Shown one piece after another: positions 6,275 to 13,689 of a stretch of DNA of 14,705 nucleotides. A model generated the notes under the pieces. That model was not told where the DNA came from. It was given only the letters and a program-made list of their open reading frames with translations, and did no database searches. Source of the DNA: Reyranella sp. (GTDB taxonomy: Bacteria; Pseudomonadota; Alphaproteobacteria; Reyranellales; Reyranellaceae); NCBI GenBank assembly GCA_030681635.1, contig JAUXRT010000305.1:1-14705 (forward strand), read 5' to 3'. Each line of letters begins with the position of its first letter. The stretch's first letter is position 1. The translations under genes were made by a program, and so were the position numbers.

Positions 6275-7453
6275 ATGACCGCTGGACCGCTTGCCCGATT
6301 CACCGTCCTCGACCTGACGCGGGTGCGCGCCGGCCCGACCGCCGTGCGCTACTTCGCCGATTGGGGCGCCAACGTCATCAAGATCGAGATGCCACCAGGT
6401 GCCGGTGATGCAGATATGGGCGGGCCGCGGCATGGGCCAGACTTCCAGAACCTGCACCGCAACAAGCGCTCGATCACGCTCAACCTCAAGGAACCGGACG
6501 GCAAGGCCGTCTTCCTCAAGATGGTCGAGAAGGCCGACGTGGTGGTCGAGAACTACCGCGCCGACGTGAAGTTCCGTCTCGGCATCGACTACGAAAGCCT
6601 GAAGAAAGTGAACCCCAGGATCATCCTGGGTTCGATCTCGGGCTTCGGCCAGGACGGGCCCTATGCCGAGCGCGCCGGCTTCGACCAGATCGCCCAGGGC
6701 ATGGGCGGCATCATGTGGGTCACCGGACAACCGGGCGGCGGCCCGGTCCGCGCCGGCATCGCCGTCGCCGACGTGGGTGCGGGCTTGCATTGCGCTATCG
6801 GTTGCCTGACCGCCCTGCTTGAGCGCGAGGTTTCGGGGCAGGGGCAGTGGGTGTCGAGCTCGCTGCTGCAGGCGATGATCTCGATGTGTGACTTCCAGGC
6901 TGCGCGCTGGACCATCGCCAAGGAGGTGCCGGGCCAGGCCGGCAACAACCATCCGACCGGAATCCCGACCGGGGTATTCAAGACCAGCGATGGCTACATC
7001 AATATCGCGGCGTCGGGCGATCACATTTACAAACGCTTCTGCGAGAGCATCAAGGCGCCGGAGCTGCTGACCGACGAGCGTTTCTCGACGGCCAAGGCGC
7101 GGGTGAAGCACCGCGACGTGCTGAACGAGGAGATCGACAAACGGATGGCCGCCTTCACCAGCGCCGAAGCGGTCGAGAAACTGAACAAGGCGGGCGTCCC
7201 GGCCGGTCCGATCTACAAGATGGACGAGATGTTCGCCGATCCGCAGGTCAAGCATCTGAAGATGGCGCATCCCGTGCACTCGCCCAAGCTGGGCGATATC
7301 GAGCTGATCGGCCAGGCGATCAACATGAGCCGCACACCGTTCGAGATGAAATCGGCGACGCCGGAGCAGGGCGAGCATACCGAGAGCGTCCTGAAGGAAT
7401 TCGGTTACGACGCTGCAGCCATCGCCGACTTCCGCAAGCGTAAGGTGGTCTGA
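6275..7453 (+). CDS. CaiB/BaiF (family III) CoA-transferase
   Basis: A 392-residue cytoplasmic enzyme, the usual family III length. These enzymes move CoA from one acyl-CoA to a free carboxylic acid through an aspartyl anhydride. The N-terminal Rossmann-like part reads VLDLTRVRAGPTAVRYFADWGANVIKIE. It is followed by NKRSITLNLK, the VENYRADV segment and GFGQDGPY, all hallmarks of the family. The expected catalytic aspartate is Asp166 in GIAVADVGAG, aligned with Asp169 of formyl-CoA transferase. The C-terminal part includes AGVPAGPIYKMDEMFADPQ. The ATG at 6275 has a modest GTGAGAG site. The stop shares one base with the next start (TGATG). Its place behind an ABC importer suggests that it activates the imported acid; donor and acceptor are not predictable. 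Confidence 0.92.
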   Translation: MTAGPLARFTVLDLTRVRAGPTAVRYFADWGANVIKIEMPPGAGDADMGGPRHGPDFQNLHRNKRSITLNLKEPDGKAVFLKMVEKADVVVENYRADVKFRLGIDYESLKKVNPRIILGSISGFGQDGPYAERAGFDQIAQGMGGIMWVTGQPGGGPVRAGIAVADVGAGLHCAIGCLTALLEREVSGQGQWVSSSLLQAMISMCDFQAARWTIAKEVPGQAGNNHPTGIPTGVFKTSDGYINIAASGDHIYKRFCESIKAPELLTDERFSTAKARVKHRDVLNEEIDKRMAAFTSAEAVEKLNKAGVPAGPIYKMDEMFADPQVKHLKMAHPVHSPKLGDIELIGQAINMSRTPFEMKSATPEQGEHTESVLKEFGYDAAAIADFRKRKVV

Positions 7454-8250
7454 TGAACTTCAGTCCCACCCCCAACATGATCGCGGAGAAGGTGGGGGCG
7501 GTCGGCCGTCTCGTCTTCAACAAGCCGCAGAAGCACAACGCCACCTCGACCGATATGTGGGAGGCGATCCCGGTCATCCTCGACGAATTCGAGAAGGATC
7601 CGGCGATCCGTGTCGTCGTCGTCACCGGCGCCGGTGACAAGGCCTTCGTCTCGGGCGCCGACATCTCGGAGTTCGAGAAGGCGCGCAACACGCCCGAGCA
7701 GGTCGCCTACTACGACAAGATCGGCGAGGCCGCGAACACGCGGCTCGTCAAATGCTCCAAGCCGACGATCGCCCGCATCCGCGGCTACTGCATCGGCGGC
7801 GGGCTGGCGACGGCGCTGAACTGCGACATCCGCATCGCTTCCGACATCAGCAAGTTCGGCGTGCCGGCGGCCCGTCTCGGCCTCGGCTACCGTGCCAGTG
7901 GCCTGAAGATCCTGACAGACCTGGTCGGACCATCACACGCCAAGGAGATCTTCTTCACGGCACGGCACTTCTCCGCCCAGGAGGCGCTCGGCATGGGCCT
8001 GGTGACCCGCATCGTGCCCGATGCCGAGCTCGACTCCTATGTCGACAACTACTGCAAACTGATCGGCGAAAATGCGCCGCTCACCATGCATGCCGCCAAG
8101 CGCACCATCGAGGAACTGACCCGGCTCGACGGCAAGCCCGATTTCGCCCGTCTCAGCGGGTTGGTAAAAGAGTGCTTCGACTCCGACGATTACAAGGAAG
8201 GCCGTACCGCGTTCATGGAAAAGCGCCGGCCGGTGTTTAGAGGACGTTGA
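7453..8250 (+). CDS. Enoyl-CoA hydratase/isomerase (crotonase) family protein lacking both canonical glutamates
   Basis: A 265-residue crotonase-fold protein. The oxyanion-hole segments are present: AFVSGADISEF (about 64-74) and GYCIGGGLATALNCD (111-125). In classic enoyl-CoA hydratase two glutamates act as acid and base (rat Glu144 and Glu164). Here the first position is Ala119, where GGGLA replaces GGGCE, and the second is Ala139, where FGVPAARLGLGY replaces FGxPEIxLGxxP. CoA binding and enolate stabilisation should remain, but ordinary hydration by the two-glutamate mechanism looks impossible. I recall a crotonase subgroup with PAARLGLGY at this place, so this may be a family trait rather than decay. 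Isomerase, hydrolase or C-C lyase activity are alternatives. It overlaps the CoA-transferase gene by one base and is followed 28 bases later by the PhyH-family gene. Confidence 0.88.
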   Translation: MNFSPTPNMIAEKVGAVGRLVFNKPQKHNATSTDMWEAIPVILDEFEKDPAIRVVVVTGAGDKAFVSGADISEFEKARNTPEQVAYYDKIGEAANTRLVKCSKPTIARIRGYCIGGGLATALNCDIRIASDISKFGVPAARLGLGYRASGLKILTDLVGPSHAKEIFFTARHFSAQEALGMGLVTRIVPDAELDSYVDNYCKLIGENAPLTMHAAKRTIEELTRLDGKPDFARLSGLVKECFDSDDYKEGRTAFMEKRRPVFRGR

Positions 8251-8278
8251 ACTGAGGGGACGCTAAAAGGAGGCGGCC

Positions 8279-9160
8279 ATGGCGGTATTGACCCAGGAAC
8301 AGCGCGACGCCTTCTGGCGCGACGGCTATCTCGTGGCCGAGAATGCCGTGACCGCGGCACAGCTTGCCGCCCTCAAGGCGGAGATCGGCTCCTGGGTCGA
8401 GCAGAGCCGGGCGCATTCCTCTCCCTTTGGGCCGCCCACGATCGACGGTCGGCCGCGTTACGACATGGGTGTCGAGCACACGGCGGAAAAGCCGGCGCTG
8501 CGGCGGATCAACAACCCGTCCGACATCTCCGATGCCTATCGCGAGGTCATGCTCGACGCGCCGATGGTGGACATGGTGGCCGAGCTGGTCGGCCCGAACC
8601 TCAAATTCCACCACTGCAAGATCAACCTGAAGCTGCCCGGGGCGAAGACCGAGGTGTCGTATCACCAGGACTTCTCCTACACGCCGCACACCAACGACGA
8701 CATCGTGACGGCGCTGCTGTTCCTCGACGATATCGACGAGAGCAACGGCGCGCTCACGGTCGTGCCGGGTTCGCACAAGGGGCCGGTGCTGTCGCTGTTC
8801 GACGGCGATCGTTTCACCGGCGCGGTGGCGGCCGACGAGGAGAAGAAGGCGCTGGCGCAATCGGTGCCGTGCTTCGGCAAGGCCGGCAGTGTCTGCCTCA
8901 TGCACACGAGGCTGCTGCACGGCTCAGCCGCGAACGGATCGGACAAGTCACGCGGTCTCTACATCTGTGTCTATACGGCTGCCGATGCCGTGCCGCTTGC
9001 ACGCAACCCAATGCCGAGCCCCAACGAAGGCCGCATCGTGCGCGGCACGGAAGCGAAGTTCGCGCGGCTGAAGGAAGGGCTGGTCGAACTGCCGAAGCAG
9101 CCCAAGACAGCGTCGTTCTTCACCGTCATCGGACAGGATTCGAAACAGGCCGCCGAGTGA
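8279..9160 (+). CDS. Phytanoyl-CoA dioxygenase (PhyH) family Fe(II)/2-oxoglutarate oxygenase
   Basis: A 293-residue cytoplasmic oxygenase of the PhyH family, which hydroxylates substrates using Fe(II), O2 and 2-oxoglutarate. The facial triad is visible: His129 and Asp131 in SYHQDFSYTPH, and His214 in MHTRLLHGS. Arg225, 11 residues after the distal histidine in SDKSRGLYI, is placed to bind the 2-oxoglutarate carboxylate, the same spacing as His264/Arg275 in human PHYH. The N-terminus LTQEQRDAFWRDGYLVAENAVT is the family's usual opening, and ESNGALTVVPGSHKGP is the typical core segment. The ATG at 8279 has a strong AAGGAGG site five bases upstream, so it can be translated independently within the operon. 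Its stop overlaps the next start as GTGA. Bacterial members act on diverse small molecules, so phytanoyl-CoA should not be assumed. Confidence 0.9.
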   Translation: MAVLTQEQRDAFWRDGYLVAENAVTAAQLAALKAEIGSWVEQSRAHSSPFGPPTIDGRPRYDMGVEHTAEKPALRRINNPSDISDAYREVMLDAPMVDMVAELVGPNLKFHHCKINLKLPGAKTEVSYHQDFSYTPHTNDDIVTALLFLDDIDESNGALTVVPGSHKGPVLSLFDGDRFTGAVAADEEKKALAQSVPCFGKAGSVCLMHTRLLHGSAANGSDKSRGLYICVYTAADAVPLARNPMPSPNEGRIVRGTEAKFARLKEGLVELPKQPKTASFFTVIGQDSKQAAE

Positions 9161-9945
9161 ACGACCCGTTTCCGGCCATCGCCGAAGCCGCGGCGACCGG
9201 AGAGACTGCCGATCTCTTCGCCGATATCCGCACCACGGTCGGTGTTCGCGTGGTCAATCTGGTGTGGCGTCACCTGGCGACGCTCGACGGCGCCTTGCCC
9301 TGGGCCTGGGCGGCGGTGAAGCCGCTTTATCTGGATGGCCTTCCCGACCAGGCAGCGTGGCGGTTTCGCGAGACCATGGAGGTTCCCAAGTTGGCGTCTC
9401 TGGCCGGCAACGACCCGGCCAGCGTCGATGCGGTACTGGCAAGCTACGACCATTCCAACACCATCAACCTGTTCGCACTGGGCGCCCTGGTGGCCTGGCT
9501 GCGCGGCGAGGCGGCAGGACCTGCGCCTTCGCGCGGCGCTCGCCTGCCGGCGCCCGACGTGACCTTGCCGCCGCTCGCTTCGGAGCCCGACGTGTCGCCC
9601 GAGACCTGGGCATTGGTGCAGCGGCTCAACCGGTTCGGCGACAGGCCGCAGCCGCTGATCCTGGCCAGCATGTACCGCCATCTCGCACACGCGCCGGCGT
9701 TCCTGCAGCGGGTGGAGGGGGCGCTTGCGCCGGCTCACGCGGACGGCGCGCTCGAGCGGGCAATCACCACCAATCGCGCGGCCGCCCATGAGGCGGCGAA
9801 GCATCTGGCCAAGGCCATTTCGGCCCAGCCGCCAGCCCTGGCCGGCAAGATCGAAGCCGGCGTCTCCGGTTTCGTCGATCATGCCATCGGCAAGATGGTG
9901 ACCATCTGCCGGGCCATCCGCGTCGCCCGGGGCGCGGCGCTCTAG
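9157..9945 (+). CDS. DehI-like protein (halocarboxylic acid dehalogenase family)
   Basis: A 262-residue alpha-helical protein with no signal peptide. The opening AEAAATGETADLFADIRTTVGV and the VVNLVWRHLATLDGALPWAW block (about 32-51) match what I recall of the DehI family, whose founder is the group I 2-haloacid dehalogenase of Pseudomonas putida PP3. A weaker second copy of the block appears at about 165-196 (PLILASMYRHLAHAPAFL...GALAPAHADG), consistent with the internal duplication known in DehI. I cannot place the catalytic Asp with confidence, so dehalogenase activity is not established and many relatives are uncharacterised. The GTG at 9157 overlaps the PhyH stop (GTGA) and implies translational coupling; the frame continues upstream but only as a shadow of the PhyH gene. 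Its 3' end is one base from the convergent deacetylase gene. Confidence 0.62.
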   Translation: MNDPFPAIAEAAATGETADLFADIRTTVGVRVVNLVWRHLATLDGALPWAWAAVKPLYLDGLPDQAAWRFRETMEVPKLASLAGNDPASVDAVLASYDHSNTINLFALGALVAWLRGEAAGPAPSRGARLPAPDVTLPPLASEPDVSPETWALVQRLNRFGDRPQPLILASMYRHLAHAPAFLQRVEGALAPAHADGALERAITTNRAAAHEAAKHLAKAISAQPPALAGKIEAGVSGFVDHAIGKMVTICRAIRVARGAAL

Positions 9946-9946
9946 G

Positions 9947-10804
9947 CTATTCGGCGGCGGCCTTGCGTCCGCCCTGGCGACGCGCCAGCCACTCCTGCAT
10001 GGCGTCTTCCATGGTCGCAAACACCGCACCGCCCTCGATCAGGCGCTGGATCAGCCGCTCCAGCATCATCATGCGATGGCCGCGACCGATGACATGCGGG
10101 TGGAAGGTGTAGGTCAGGATCCCGAAGTCGCAGACCTGCGTCATGTAGGTGTAGTCGTCGACGAAATTTTCCAGCACGCCCGATGCGTTCATCAGTCCTT
10201 GCTGAACCGAGCCGTTCGGCAGGCGCATGTATTCGAAGTGCGGGAAATCGTCGAGCGACCAGCTGATCGGCATCTCGACCAGTTTGGTCTCGCGGCCGCG
10301 CACGAACGGCTTGTGCAATTCGGCCACGTCGCCCTGGCGGGCGTAGTAGCAGTCGTAATCGTGGCCCATCATCGAGCTGTCGTAACGGATGCCGTGCTTC
10401 AGCAGGAGCTCGATCGAATACGGCGAGAGATCCCAGGCAGGCGAGCGGTAGCCGCGGGCCTTCTGTCCGCTGACGCGCTTGATCGACTCGTTGCCGCGGA
10501 CGATCTCCTCTTCCTCCTCCTCGCGCGACAGCGTCACGGGCAGGCGATGGGTCCAGCCATGATGGGCGAGTTCGTGGCCGGCCTCGACATAAGGCATCAC
10601 CGCCTCGGGCGTGCTGTCGATCGTGTGTCCAGGGGTGAAGAACGTCGCCTTGACCCCGTAGCGCGCCAGCAGGGTCATCAGGCGGGGAATCACGACGACG
10701 TCGTACTCGCCGCGCGATATTGCCGTGGGGGACGTCAGCCCCCGGGCAATGAACCCAGACAGATGGTCGTGGTCGAAAGTCAGGCAGACGATGTGACGTG
10801 GCAT
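9947..10804 (-). CDS. Polysaccharide deacetylase family protein (NodB fold, HpPgdA/cyclic-imidase type)
   Basis: A 285-residue protein without a signal peptide. Carbohydrate esterase 4 motifs are visible. Motif 1 is LTFDHDH, with Asp11 and Asp13 as base and metal ligand. Motif 2 is AHHGWTH, with His82 and His86 as metal ligands. Motif 3 is GYRSPAWDLS (118-127), and motif 5 includes His235 in FHPHVIGR. The order ISRGEYDVVVIPRLMTLLARYGVKATFFTPGH, then LLLKHGIRYDSSMMGHDYDCYY, closely resembles Helicobacter pylori HpPgdA and related proteins, some of which act on cyclic imides or allantoin-like rings rather than peptidoglycan. A cytoplasmic small-amide hydrolase is thus likelier than cell-wall editing. 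The frame is open to 10882, but GGGAGG seven bases before the ATG at 10804 fixes the start. Residues 95-100 are six consecutive glutamates. It is transcribed divergently from the Liv cluster. Confidence 0.88.
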   Translation of the reverse strand: MPRHIVCLTFDHDHLSGFIARGLTSPTAISRGEYDVVVIPRLMTLLARYGVKATFFTPGHTIDSTPEAVMPYVEAGHELAHHGWTHRLPVTLSREEEEEEIVRGNESIKRVSGQKARGYRSPAWDLSPYSIELLLKHGIRYDSSMMGHDYDCYYARQGDVAELHKPFVRGRETKLVEMPISWSLDDFPHFEYMRLPNGSVQQGLMNASGVLENFVDDYTYMTQVCDFGILTYTFHPHVIGRGHRMMMLERLIQRLIEGGAVFATMEDAMQEWLARRQGGRKAAAE

Positions 10805-10811
10805 GTCAATG

Positions 10812-10817
10812 CCTCCC
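10812..10817 (-). promoter_or_regulatory. Ribosome binding site deciding the deacetylase start
   Basis: GGGAGG on the minus strand, seven bases before the ATG at 10804. The earlier in-frame ATG at 10882 lacks such a site and would add 26 residues that do not resemble the family. Confidence 0.75.
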
Positions 10818-10832
10818 AAGGTGCTCCGGAGC

Positions 10833-10871
10833 TTAGGCAGATTTGTTGCGTTCGCCCACGGGAGCCTGCAT
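10833..10871 (-). other. Possible 12-codon leader ORF before the deacetylase gene
   Basis: On the minus strand an ATG at 10871 follows GGGAGGATC and opens a reading frame MQAPVGERNKSA ending in TAA at 10833, 28 bases before the deacetylase ATG. The ribosome binding site is good but slightly close to the ATG. It may be a leader peptide or a chance ORF in a leader region; 12 codons are too few for coding statistics. Confidence 0.2.
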
Positions 10872-10881
10872 GATCCTCCCA

Positions 10882-10887
10882 AATATA
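10882..10887 (-). promoter_or_regulatory. Candidate -10 box for the deacetylase gene
   Basis: TATATT on the minus strand lies in the only AT-rich patch of the 116-base divergent region. The best -35 candidate, CTGAGT at about 10906-10911 (18-base spacer), is poor. The same patch may carry the oppositely directed promoter of the Liv cluster, for which I could not identify a convincing pair of boxes. Confidence 0.22.
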
Positions 10888-10910
10888 AGCACGATTAAGT
10901 GTGCGACTCA

Positions 10911-10916
10911 GGGAGG
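10911..10916 (+). promoter_or_regulatory. Ribosome binding site deciding the livG start
   Basis: GGGAGG four bases before the ATG at 10921. In-frame starts at 10843 and 10870 would place promoter-like AT-rich sequence inside the gene and have no better site. Confidence 0.75.
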
Positions 10917-10920
10917 ATTC

Positions 10921-11742
10921 ATGGTGGGCGCGTCCGCCCAGCGCGTGGTTGCGCGCGAGGGCGACTACCAACTCGTGGTCGAAGGGGTGTCCAAGCGGTT
11001 CGGCGGCGTGACCGCCGTCCAGGACGTTTCCCTCGAAATCCCGCGCGGCGGCATCGTCTCCATCATCGGCCCCAACGGCGCGGGCAAGACCTCTCTGCTC
11101 AACATGGTTTCGGGCTTCTACAAGCCGGACACCGGCCGGATTGTCCTCGAGGGTCAGGACATCACCCAGAAAAAGCCGAGCCACATCGCAGCCCTGGGCA
11201 TTGCCCGGACCTTCCAGAACATCGCCCTGTTCAGCGGACTGACCGTTCTCGACAATCTGATGCTCGGCCGCCACGTGCGGATGAAGGCCGGTGTGCTGTC
11301 GAGTGTCATCTATTGGGGCATGGCGCAGAAGGAAGACATCGCCCATCGCGAGGCGATCGAGGAGATCATTGAATTCCTGAAGCTTCAGGATCTGCGCAAG
11401 CAGACGACGGCGTCACTGGCCTATGGGCTTCGCAAGCGCGTCGAGCTCGGGCGGGCACTGGCGTCCGATCCCAAGGTGCTGCTGCTCGATGAACCGATGG
11501 GCGGCATGAACCAGGACGAGAAGGAGGACATGGCGCGCTACGTCCTGGACGTCAATCAGGAGCGCGGCGTCACGGTCGTCCTGATCGAGCACGACATGGG
11601 CGTGGTCATGGATATCTCCGACAAGGTCGTCGTGCTCGATCGCGGGCGGGGCATTGCCACCGGCACGCCCGACGAGGTCCAGCGCAATCCGAAGGTCGTC
11701 GAAGCCTATCTCGGGACCGGCAAGGGTGGAGGCAAGACATGA
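10921..11742 (+). CDS. livG: Branched-chain amino acid-type ABC transporter ATP-binding protein (LivG)
   Basis: A 273-residue ATPase of the HAAT (Liv) importer family, acting on the inner face of the membrane. Motifs are Walker A GPNGAGKTS (residues 50-58), Q-loop Gln99 in ARTFQNIALF, Walker B VLLLDEPMGGMN (186-197) and switch His224 in IEHDMGVVM. The signature is LAYGLRKRVE (166-175), a LivG-style variant of LSGGQ. The helical-domain insert (LGRHVRMKAGVLSSVIYWG, about 116-133) is typical of LivG rather than LivF. About 15 extra residues precede the first strand. The stop overlaps the ligase start as ATGA. Its partners are livH and livM downstream; the periplasmic binding protein and livF are probably beyond the window. 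The transported substrate is unlikely to be an amino acid, given the ligase gene embedded in the cluster. Confidence 0.92.
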   Translation: MVGASAQRVVAREGDYQLVVEGVSKRFGGVTAVQDVSLEIPRGGIVSIIGPNGAGKTSLLNMVSGFYKPDTGRIVLEGQDITQKKPSHIAALGIARTFQNIALFSGLTVLDNLMLGRHVRMKAGVLSSVIYWGMAQKEDIAHREAIEEIIEFLKLQDLRKQTTASLAYGLRKRVELGRALASDPKVLLLDEPMGGMNQDEKEDMARYVLDVNQERGVTVVLIEHDMGVVMDISDKVVVLDRGRGIATGTPDEVQRNPKVVEAYLGTGKGGGKT

Positions 11743-13679
11743 CGCCCGAAGGTTTCACTGACGAAACGACACTGCCCAAGCTGCTGCAACGCAATGCCGA
11801 ACTCGATCCGGCGGGTGCCGGTATGCGCGAGAAGACACGCGGCGTCTGGCAGACCTACAGCTGGGAGAATTACCGCGACAACGTCCGGGATTTCGCTCTC
11901 GGCCTGGCATCGTTCGGCTTCCGCCGCGGCGACAAGCTGACGGTGATCGGCGACAATCGTCCGCAGCTCTATTTCGCCCAGCTCTCGGCCCAGGTGCTGG
12001 GCGGCGTTTCGGTGCCGGCCTACCAGGATTCGATCGCCTCGGAGCTGGTCTATGTGCTGAACCACGCCGAGACATCGGTGATCGTGGCCGAAGACCAGGA
12101 ACAGGTCGACAAGGCGCTGTCGCTCAAGGACAGGCTGCCGCGCTTGCGCCTGATCGTGTTCGACGACCCGCGCGGCCTGTGGGCCTACGACGATCCGATC
12201 CTTCGTTCCTTCGCCAGCGTGCTCGAGGCCGGCCGGGTCTTCGGCGCCGCAAATCCGGGTTTCTATGAAACCGAACTCGAGAAGGGCAGGGCCGGCGACA
12301 CGGCGATGATCGCCTATACGTCGGGAACCACGGGCACGCCGAAGGGCGCCATGCTCAGCCACCGCAACATGGTGGCGGCTGCCGAGGCGTTCATTGAGGT
12401 GAACCAGGTCAAGCGCGGCGACAACTGGCTGTCGTACCTGCCCATGGCCTGGGTCGGCGATGCCGCGTTCACGCTCGGCATGGCCCTGGCGGCGCGCCTG
12501 ATCGCCAACTGCCCAGAGAACCCCGAGACGGTGCAGCGCGATCTGCGCGAACTTGGGCCCAACGCCATGCTGGCACCGCCGCGCATCTGGGAAAACATGC
12601 TGACCCAGATGCAGATCAAGGGTGGCGACGCCACGCCGTTCAAGCGGCGGATCTTCGACTTCTTCCGCAGCCTGGCCGAACGTTGCGAGCTTGCCCGCAC
12701 GGACGGCAAGCCGCCGTCCGTGGTGGACCGGCTGGGGCTCGCGCTCGGCGAAGTGCTGGTCTACGGCCCGGTGCGCGACCAGCTCGGCCTGCGCAACGCG
12801 CGCTGGTGCTACACCGGCGGCGCACCGCTCGGGCCCGACACCTATCGCTTCTTCCGCTCCTTCGGCATCAACCTCAAGCAGGTCTATGGCGCCACCGAAG
12901 CATCGGCGATGATCTCCTGCCAGCCCGATTCGGAGGCCAATCCCAATACCGTGGGCCGGCCGATCCCGCACATCGACGTCAAGATCGACGAGCGCGGCGA
13001 GGTCCTGCTGAAAGGACCGAACGTCTTCGTCGGCTACTTCAAGCAGGAAGAGGCGACACGGGAGACAATGACGTCGGACGGCTGGCTGAAGACCGGCGAT
13101 GCCGGCTTCTTCGACAAGCAAGGCCACCTCGTCATCATCGATCGTGCCAAGGATGTCGGGAAGCTGGCCGACGGCTCGGCCTTCGCGCCGCAGTTCATCG
13201 AGAACAAGCTGAAGTTCAGCCCCTTCATCCGCGAGGCCGTGGCTTTCGGAGACCAGCGGCCGCTGGTGGCGGCCATGATCGCCATCGACGTGCAGACGGC
13301 GGGAACCTGGGCCGAGAAGCGCGGCATCGCCTACACCAGCTTCATGGACTTGAGCCGCAAGCCCGAGATCGCGGCGCTGATCGGCGCCGAAATTGCCAAG
13401 GCCAACGCGACCTTGCCTGATGTGCAACAGGTCAAGCGCTACCTGCTCCTCAACAAGGAACTCGATGCTGACGACGCCGAGATGACGCGCACGCGCAAGG
13501 TGCGCCGCCGCTTCGTCGCCGAAAAGTACGCCAGCGTCATAGAAGCTTTCTACAGCGGCGCCGCCGAGGTCGAGGTCGTGATGGAGATCACCTTCGAGGA
13601 CGGCCGCAAGTCGACCTTGAATTCGACCATCGCGATCCATGACACGACGGCGGGCGCGCCCGTCCGCCGAGCAGCCTGA
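11739..13679 (+). CDS. AMP-dependent acyl-CoA synthetase/ligase
   Basis: A 646-residue member of the ANL adenylating family, in the size range of long-chain acyl-CoA synthetases. It would convert a carboxylic acid to its CoA ester with ATP, through an acyl-adenylate. Motifs in order are the P-loop YTSGTTGTPKG (193-203), YGATEAS (383-389), GWLKTGD (448-454) with the ribose-binding Asp454, the hinge region DRAKDVGKLADG (468-479), and Lys587 in TRTRKVRRRF at the usual place of the adenylation lysine. A tail of about 50 residues follows, with DGRKSTLNSTIAI. The ATG at 11739 overlaps the livG stop (ATGA) and has GGTGGAGG about six bases upstream. Lying between livG and livH, it is probably co-produced with the importer and traps the imported acid as a CoA ester. 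Chain type (fatty, aromatic or branched) is not predictable from sequence alone. Confidence 0.92.
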   Translation: MTPEGFTDETTLPKLLQRNAELDPAGAGMREKTRGVWQTYSWENYRDNVRDFALGLASFGFRRGDKLTVIGDNRPQLYFAQLSAQVLGGVSVPAYQDSIASELVYVLNHAETSVIVAEDQEQVDKALSLKDRLPRLRLIVFDDPRGLWAYDDPILRSFASVLEAGRVFGAANPGFYETELEKGRAGDTAMIAYTSGTTGTPKGAMLSHRNMVAAAEAFIEVNQVKRGDNWLSYLPMAWVGDAAFTLGMALAARLIANCPENPETVQRDLRELGPNAMLAPPRIWENMLTQMQIKGGDATPFKRRIFDFFRSLAERCELARTDGKPPSVVDRLGLALGEVLVYGPVRDQLGLRNARWCYTGGAPLGPDTYRFFRSFGINLKQVYGATEASAMISCQPDSEANPNTVGRPIPHIDVKIDERGEVLLKGPNVFVGYFKQEEATRETMTSDGWLKTGDAGFFDKQGHLVIIDRAKDVGKLADGSAFAPQFIENKLKFSPFIREAVAFGDQRPLVAAMIAIDVQTAGTWAEKRGIAYTSFMDLSRKPEIAALIGAEIAKANATLPDVQQVKRYLLLNKELDADDAEMTRTRKVRRRFVAEKYASVIEAFYSGAAEVEVVMEITFEDGRKSTLNSTIAIHDTTAGAPVRRAA

Positions 13680-13689
13680 GGGAGCGGGG

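Noticed and set aside
6257..7378. Minus-strand frame of 373 codons opposite the CoA-transferase gene
   Set aside because: An antisense shadow; the plus-strand frame holds all family III CoA-transferase motifs, including Asp166.
9157..9945. Assignment of proven 2-haloacid dehalogenase activity to the DehI-like protein
   Set aside because: Family resemblance is from memory of the conserved block and the duplication; the catalytic residues could not be located with certainty.
11706..13640. Open frame of 644 codons on the minus strand opposite the acyl-CoA ligase
   Set aside because: High-GC genes leave long stop-free antisense frames. The translation has no recognisable domain, whereas the plus-strand frame carries all ligase motifs.
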